A stretch of 18,019 nucleotides of DNA from Alphaproteobacteria bacterium (GTDB taxonomy: Bacteria; Pseudomonadota; Alphaproteobacteria; Sphingomonadales; Rhodothalassiaceae). This document shows, piece by piece, positions 13,886 through 18,019 of this stretch. Numbering within the stretch: the first letter of the stretch is position 1; every line of letters starts with the position of its first letter. The DNA is taken from NCBI GenBank assembly GCA_003695555.1, contig RFIU01000229.1, positions 1 to 18,019 of the forward strand, in the 5' to 3' direction. The translations under genes were made by a program, and so were the position numbers. Below the pieces are notes generated by a model, which was not told where the DNA came from, did not search any database, and saw only the letters and a list, made by a program, of their open reading frames with translations.

Positions 13886-15451
13886 TCATCCCGGCCAGAC
13901 CGGCGGATGCCGCCCTGCCCAGGGGCGCGCACGTTCGAGCTGACCGGCAAGCGAGAACAGGGTATGCTCTTCGCCATAACGGGCCGCGAACATGGTGCCG
14001 ATCGGCAGGCCCTGCGCATTCCAGTAGAGCGGCACATTCATCGCCGGTTGTCCGGTCATGTTGTAGATCGCTGTGAAGGGGCTGTAGGCGGCGACCGCGG
14101 CGCGATATTTTTCGAACGGCTGGTCGAGCGAGACGGTGCCGAACCCGATCGGTGGCCGTGCCAGGGTGGGCGAGAGGATGACGTCATGGCTTTCAAGAAA
14201 GCGCCCCATCCGATAGGCCTGCGTCTGAATGTCGTAGAGCGCCTGCGGATAGGCGCGCGGGTCCATCGTCCGGCCGAGTTCGTGATAGGCGAGGGTGACC
14301 TCCTCAAGCACGCCGGGTGAGGGCGGAACGCCGGTCGCCTGCTCGCGTGCCGAGATCAGCAATGAAGTCTCGATCGCGATGATCGCGACGATCGCGCGAT
14401 TGAGCACCTCGATGTCGAGCGTCGGGAAGGCGGGTTCGACATGATGGCCAAGCTCGGTGCACAGCTTCGCTGCCTCCTCGACCGCGGCGTGGCAGTCGGG
14501 ATGCAGCTCGCCGCCGAGTGGATGGGCCGCCAGCAGGGCGATGCGCAAGGGACGTTCGGGATCGCGTCCGGCCGCCTCGACATAGGAGCGTGGCGGTGGC
14601 GGTGCGGCAAGCCGCGCACCGGGTTCGGGAGCGGAAACGAGATCAAGCAGCAGGGCGCTGTCGCGTACGCTGCGGGTCAGCGCATGAACCACCGACAGCC
14701 CCGCCCATCCTTCACCGCGGAACGGGCCGACCGGCGTGCGTCCGCGAGAAGGTTTCAGACCGAACAACCCACAGCAGGCGGCGGGGATGCGGATCGAGCC
14801 GCCCCCGTCCGACCCCTGTGCTGCCGGAACGATGCCGGCCGCCACCGCTGCCGCCGCGCCACCCGACGAGCCGCCCGAGGAGCGTTCGAGGTTCCAGGGA
14901 TTGCGGGTGATTCCGGTCAGCGCCGACTCGGTGGTGACGGTAAGGCCGAATTCGGGCGTCGTCGTCTTGCCGAAGATGTTGAGACCGGCAGCCTTCAGGC
15001 GCGCAACGAAGGTATCGTCGGCCGGTGCCGTGAAGTCACGGAAATAGCGACTGCCCTGGGTGGTGACCGTGCCGCCCATCATCAGGGCGAGATCCTTGAG
15101 CAGATAGGGAACCCCATGCAGCGGACCCGGCGGCAGACCGGTTTCTGTCGCCTTGTGCGCCCGTTCCTCGAACTGCTGGCTCAAGGCATTGATCGCGGGA
15201 TTGACGCGCTCGGCGATCTCGATGGCGGCTGCGAGCAGCTCTTCCGGGGTCGCCTCGCGGCGACGGACGATCGCGGCAAGACCGGTCGCATCATGCTTGA
15301 GATAATCGCGTGCGCCAGCCGAGAGATCGGGGGTGCCCCCGGAAGATGCCATCGCCGCGATCGGGGCCGCGGTGGCCAAGGCGACGGCCCCGGCAGCGCC
15401 GGCTGCGGTGTGGAGCGCATCCCGGCGCGTCGGATCTTCGTTTTCGGCCAT
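13886..15451 (-). CDS. Tat-exported amidase (amidase signature family)
   Basis: The protein has 521 residues. Amidase-signature enzymes hydrolyse amide bonds through a Ser-cisSer-Lys triad. All three parts are visible: K119 in LLKDLA, the serines of SSGGSSGGAA (195-196), and the nucleophile S219 in GSDGGGSIRIPA. The N-terminus has a Tat motif, PTRRDAL (7-13), followed by an alanine-rich hydrophobic stretch to about residue 36, so the enzyme should be exported folded to the periplasm. ATG 15451 has GGGAG about 7 bases upstream. It is convergent with flaF (61-base gap) and downstream of cfa (158-base gap). The substrate cannot be told from the sequence; 6-aminohexanoate-cyclic-dimer hydrolase-type or aryl amidase are possible labels. 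Confidence 0.9.
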   Translation of the reverse strand: MAENEDPTRRDALHTAAGAAGAVALATAAPIAAMASSGGTPDLSAGARDYLKHDATGLAAIVRRREATPEELLAAAIEIAERVNPAINALSQQFEERAHKATETGLPPGPLHGVPYLLKDLALMMGGTVTTQGSRYFRDFTAPADDTFVARLKAAGLNIFGKTTTPEFGLTVTTESALTGITRNPWNLERSSGGSSGGAAAAVAAGIVPAAQGSDGGGSIRIPAACCGLFGLKPSRGRTPVGPFRGEGWAGLSVVHALTRSVRDSALLLDLVSAPEPGARLAAPPPPRSYVEAAGRDPERPLRIALLAAHPLGGELHPDCHAAVEEAAKLCTELGHHVEPAFPTLDIEVLNRAIVAIIAIETSLLISAREQATGVPPSPGVLEEVTLAYHELGRTMDPRAYPQALYDIQTQAYRMGRFLESHDVILSPTLARPPIGFGTVSLDQPFEKYRAAVAAYSPFTAIYNMTGQPAMNVPLYWNAQGLPIGTMFAARYGEEHTLFSLAGQLERARPWAGRHPPVWPG

Positions 15452-15609
15452 TCCTCTACTCCCTTCCTGCTGGCGGACCTAAGCGCATGATGCGTGGCGC
15501 GACGCCGGCCGCACAAGGGGGTGCCACCCGACGGATCGGGGAGGGAGCTTGCGGCGCGCCGCCTTACTGGCCGGTGGGAAGAAGGAGAGCTGCCCGAAGA
15601 CGGCCGGGT

Positions 15610-16833
15610 TCAGTTCGCCTCGATCGGGTGGGCGCGCTCGAACTCGCCGATATAGTCTCGGGTCAGCGGCACGGCGGTCTGATCCGGGCTCATCTGCGCC
15701 TGCGCGACGACGTGGCCACCGTGGCGGAAGGCCATTTCGGAGCCGGCGAGATAGAATTCCCACATCCGGCAGAAGCGCTCGTCATAGAGCGACGCCGCCC
15801 GCTCCCAGGCCGCCTTGAAGCGCAGCCGCCAGTGCTTGAGCGTATCGGCATAGTGCAGGCGCCAGATCTCGAGATCGGTCAGATAGAAGGCATTGCGCTC
15901 GATCGCCGGCTGGAATTCGGAGACGGCCGGTATGTAACCGCCCGGGAAGATATACTTGGCGATGAACGGATTGGTGACGCCGGGCCCGTCGGCGCGGGCG
16001 ATCGTGTGCAGCAGGGCCACCCCGCGGTCCGTCAGCAGTTCGCGCATGCGCCGGAAGAAGGTCGGATAGAAACCGACGCCGACATGCTCGAACATTCCGA
16101 CCGAAACAATCCGGTCGAAGCGTCCCTCGCTACGGCGATAATCCTCGATGCGGATGTCGATCCGATCGGCGAGCCCTTCGCGCCGGACCCGCTCGGCGGC
16201 ATACTTCGCCTGTTCGCGCGACAGCGTAATGCCGGTGACCCGTGCACCGCACTTCTTTGCCAGATAGATCGCCATGCCGCCCCAGCCGCAGCCGATGTCG
16301 AGGACGCGCATGCCCGGCTCGATCAGCAGCTTGGCGGCGATGTGGCGTTTCTTCTGTTCCTGCGCGCGTTCGAGGCTGTCGTTCTCGTTCAGGAAATAGG
16401 CGCAGGAATACTGGCGGTCGGAATCGAGGAAGAGGTCATAGAGGTCGCCGGAGAGATCATAGTGGTGGCGGACGTTGCGCATGGCGCGCGGCAGCACGTT
16501 CCACTGCTGGAGACGACGCAGACCATAGCGCAACCGCCGATTGGCACGCACATACCAGGGGTCGGGCGAAAAGCCGGTGCCGTATGAGCGGCCGACGATC
16601 TCGAGCAGGTCGGCGATCTCGCCATCTTCGACGATGAGGCCACCGTCCATATAGGTTTCGCCGAGGGCGAGATGGGGATTGAGACAGATGCGCCGGTCGC
16701 TCGCCGCATCGCGGATGCGAATGGCGACATGCGGCGGCGTACCATCGCCATAATGATAATGCCGCCCATGCCAGTCGGTGACTTCCAGATCACCGCTGGT
16801 GACGGCTCGTTTGAGAAGCAGGTCGAGCCACAT
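15610..16833 (-). CDS. cfa: Cyclopropane-fatty-acyl-phospholipid synthase
   Basis: This 407-residue enzyme transfers a methylene group from S-adenosylmethionine to the double bond of unsaturated fatty acyl chains in membrane phospholipids, usually as cells enter stationary phase or meet stress. The N-terminal lipid-binding part covers about 1-110. NVRHHYDLS (120-128) and YSCAYF (142-147) follow. The SAM-binding motif is VLDIGCGWGG (177-186), and FEHVG (248-252) is the conserved active-site loop. The C-terminal part includes FIFPGGYIP-like and WEFYLAGSE segments. ATG 16833 is chosen over upstream starts because AAGGAGGGGG stands directly ahead at good spacing and the length is normal. The upstream frame to 16956 has no family homology that I can see. 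The TGA stop is the complement of 15610-15612. Confidence 0.94.
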   Translation of the reverse strand: MWLDLLLKRAVTSGDLEVTDWHGRHYHYGDGTPPHVAIRIRDAASDRRICLNPHLALGETYMDGGLIVEDGEIADLLEIVGRSYGTGFSPDPWYVRANRRLRYGLRRLQQWNVLPRAMRNVRHHYDLSGDLYDLFLDSDRQYSCAYFLNENDSLERAQEQKKRHIAAKLLIEPGMRVLDIGCGWGGMAIYLAKKCGARVTGITLSREQAKYAAERVRREGLADRIDIRIEDYRRSEGRFDRIVSVGMFEHVGVGFYPTFFRRMRELLTDRGVALLHTIARADGPGVTNPFIAKYIFPGGYIPAVSEFQPAIERNAFYLTDLEIWRLHYADTLKHWRLRFKAAWERAASLYDERFCRMWEFYLAGSEMAFRHGGHVVAQAQMSPDQTAVPLTRDYIGEFERAHPIEAN

Positions 16834-16961
16834 CGTCCCCCTCCTTCGCGCCAGGCCTTCCGTCTCGAAAGCGGCATGCGGGCCCGTCTCTTCCCGCCGC
16901 TCTTCGAGGAACGGAACAAGGTATTCTGCCCCCGGCCGATTCCTCGGCTCCATCACTGTAG

Positions 16962-16990
16962 ATTATGGGGGCGGGCTGTTGCTAACGCAA
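16962..16990 (-). promoter_or_regulatory. Candidate promoter of cfa
   Basis: On the minus strand TTGCGT (complement of 16985-16990) is followed after 17 bases by CATAAT (complement of 16962-16967), which matches the -10 consensus at five of six bases. Transcription near 16955 would give a leader of about 120 bases to the cfa start. The -35 match is weak. Confidence 0.3.
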
Positions 16991-17094
16991 GGTGAGTGGC
17001 GTGGACGCATTCTTCCTTCATCGGTCGGTGGCCGGACCTTTGACGGAAAAAACCATTCCCTCTTGCCAGCACGGTTTGCAAGCCACTTTCGCAC

Positions 17095-17110
17095 TTGACA
17101 ATCATTCGCA
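17095..17110 (+). promoter_or_regulatory. TTGACA -35 element overlapped by a Fur-like site, upstream of bfd
   Basis: TTGACA lies at 17095-17100. TGACAATCATTCGCA (17096-17110) agrees with the 7-1-7 Fur consensus TGATAATnATTATCA at 11 of 14 defined positions by eye. A good -10 box is not obvious (best area about 17117-17124). The position is about 185 bases before the bfd start codon, so the leader would be long. Iron control is known for bfd in other proteobacteria. Confidence 0.35.
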
Positions 17111-17144
17111 TAAAGTCCATGTCTGATGACAGCGACTGAGAGGC

Positions 17145-17182
17145 ATTCGCAAGAATTCCCTGGGTGCGAATTCCCTAGGTGC
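17145..17182. repeat. 15-base tandem repeat overlapping an inverted repeat in the bfd leader
   Basis: GAATTCCCTGGGTGC (17153-17167) is followed directly by GAATTCCCTAGGTGC (17168-17182), identical but for one base. ATTCGCA at 17145-17151 is the exact inverse of TGCGAAT at 17165-17171. The same heptamer ATTCGCA also ends the Fur-like site at 17104-17110. The cluster may be a regulator binding site or a leader structure of bfd. Confidence 0.6.
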
Positions 17183-17284
17183 CATGGGATAGCGTGGAAC
17201 GCTAGGCGCGATGGCGACGCGGGGCGTTTCGATAGCGGACATGCTGGTTTGGAATTCGACCTCTCTTTGAAAGGGCATGAATCC

Positions 17285-17539
17285 ATGTATGTGTGCGTCT
17301 GCAATGCGATCCGAGAGGCCGAATTCCGTTCGGCCGCCGCCGACCTTGCCCATGAGGCTTCGGTGAAGAGGGTATTCCGTCGGCTTGAGCGACAGCCGCG
17401 ATGCGGCACCTGCCTGACATACGCACGTCGTCTGCTGGATGAATTCCGGTCCTCGCGATCCTTGGTGGACGCGAACGGAGAAAATGGCGAGCTTTTGCCG
17501 GCTTGCACCGTTTCAGACGGGCAAGCGCAGGCCGCCTGA
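17285..17539 (+). CDS. bfd: Bacterioferritin-associated ferredoxin
   Basis: This 84-residue protein has a BFD-like [2Fe-2S] domain at its N-terminus: C4-x-C6 in YVCVCNAI and C40-x2-C43 in RCGTCLTYARRLL. The C-x-C then C-x-x-C pattern is diagnostic. Bfd binds bacterioferritin and passes electrons to its haem so that stored ferric iron is released as ferrous iron. Residues 55-84 are an unstructured tail beyond the domain, longer than in the compact 64-residue E. coli protein. The ATG at 17285 has AAGGG at 17271-17275 with 9-base spacing; the frame is open back to 17126, but that part has no family features. No bacterioferritin gene adjoins it within the window. It is convergent with the PEP-CTERM gene, with 33 bases between stops. 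Confidence 0.9.
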   Translation: MYVCVCNAIREAEFRSAAADLAHEASVKRVFRRLERQPRCGTCLTYARRLLDEFRSSRSLVDANGENGELLPACTVSDGQAQAA

Positions 17540-17572
17540 GCTCCAGAGGGTCGAATCTTTCATGGGTGACAC

Positions 17573-18019
17573 CTAGCGTTGTCGCCGCCACCACAGAAGG
17601 ACGCCGAGCAGGCCCGCCAGCAGGATCAGCAGCTGCCCCGGTTCAGGTACCGGCGCTTGGGCGACCACCCGGATCAGTATCGTCGTTACCGAAGTCAGGA
17701 TCGGCGTCGTCCCATCTCCGAAGAAGGTGACGAGCAGCGTGATCTCGTAAAGACCGGGCACGTCGAAGGGCGTTCCCGGCCCGGTCGCCATCGAGAACAG
17801 GAAACCGGATCCCAGAAGCTGCCCGTTGAAGAACCATTCGGCCGTAAAGCCGGTCAGCGTGCCCGCTTCGCATGCACCACCGAAGGCGGCCGCCAGGCTT
17901 TGGCCGTTGAATAGGGTGTCGCAACCATTGAGCAGGGCGCTTTCGCCGAGCAGCACTTCCGCCGGGCCGGTTGCGATCGCCTGGAGGGTGTTGGCCGGCG
18001 CCGCCGGTGGCGGGGGCGG
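17573..18019 (-). CDS. PEP-CTERM sorting-domain protein (5' partial)
   Basis: The reading frame is open to the window edge, so the N-terminus lies to the right; at least 148 residues are visible. The C-terminus is a PEP-CTERM tail: VPEPGQ, a hydrophobic segment of about 15 residues (LLILLAGLLGVLLWW), then RRQR. Such tails are recognised by exosortase (EpsH/XrtA type) for processing at the membrane and delivery to the cell surface or extracellular matrix. The visible body starts with a proline/alanine-rich stretch (PPPPPAAPA), then a single beta-rich domain with a cysteine pair (NGCDTLF, GGACEAG) and a strand pattern like PKD or Ig-like folds (AEWFFNGQ, LYEITLLVTFF). Its function beyond surface location is unknown. 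The stop lies 33 bases from bfd. Confidence 0.85.
   Translation of the reverse strand, partial: PPPPPAAPANTLQAIATGPAEVLLGESALLNGCDTLFNGQSLAAAFGGACEAGTLTGFTAEWFFNGQLLGSGFLFSMATGPGTPFDVPGLYEITLLVTFFGDGTTPILTSVTTILIRVVAQAPVPEPGQLLILLAGLLGVLLWWRRQR

Larger units (their letters stand above)
16834..17284. other. Divergent control region between cfa and bfd
   Basis: There are 451 bases between two genes transcribed away from each other. No family-supported coding is seen. Listed separately are a candidate cfa promoter (16962-16990), a Fur-like site over a TTGACA (17095-17110), and a cluster of repeats (17145-17182). Frames that remain open through the area have poor starts and no motifs. The region is more AT-rich around 17040-17120 than its surroundings. 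Confidence 0.7.

Noticed and set aside
17126..17284. N-terminal extension of bfd from an ATG at 17126
   Set aside because: The 53 extra residues have no similarity to the family and include the translated tandem repeat. ATG 17285 has a proper ribosome binding site and starts directly at the iron-sulfur motif.
17549..17562. A tRNA-like T-arm sequence (GGTCGAATC) between bfd and the PEP-CTERM gene
   Set aside because: There is no acceptor or anticodon stem around it, and the gap is only 33 bases.

Overview
The window is about 18 kb of GC-rich, gene-dense bacterial chromosome. It carries housekeeping genes and shows no phage, insertion sequence, CRISPR array or RNA gene. The gene content points to an alphaproteobacterium: a bamA-skp-fabZ run, the alphaproteobacterial flagellin regulators flbT and flaF, and RadC, SfsA, class II DAHP synthase and cyclopropane-fatty-acid synthase. 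A PEP-CTERM protein at the right edge suggests an exosortase-encoding species. I cannot name the genus from sequence alone.

Left part (1-2565): the end of bamA, then skp and fabZ, form an envelope-biogenesis run on the + strand. The lpxD and lpxA genes that normally flank fabZ in alphaproteobacteria are absent, which recalls lineages without classical LPS. After an AT-rich promoter region comes a small zinc-ribbon membrane protein. A pair of palindromic repeats and rpmG (ribosomal protein L33, minus strand, with a recognisable promoter) follow.

Middle left (2566-4629): a phosphotransfer (Hpt) domain fused to a receiver that lacks its phosphoacceptor aspartate, then a Tat-exported, cysteine-rich four-helix-bundle copper-storage protein.

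Centre (4630-12742, all minus strand): M28 peptidase, sfsA, map and radC lie close together and read as one transcription unit. Class II DAHP synthase has its own promoter. Glutathione reductase has a strong Fur-box match in its upstream region. A MoxR ATPase lies upstream of it without the usual VWA partner.

Right part (13014-18019): overlapping flbT and flaF on the + strand, then a Tat-exported amidase and cyclopropane-fatty-acid synthase on the minus strand. Next is a 450-base control region with a second Fur-like site, a 15-base tandem repeat and an inverted repeat. It leads into bfd (bacterioferritin-associated ferredoxin). A PEP-CTERM protein gene runs off the right edge.

Most genes are ordinary. 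The items most worth a second look are the lpx-less bamA-skp-fabZ arrangement, the Hpt/pseudo-receiver fusion, the two putative iron-responsive sites (upstream of gor and bfd), and the copper-storage protein.
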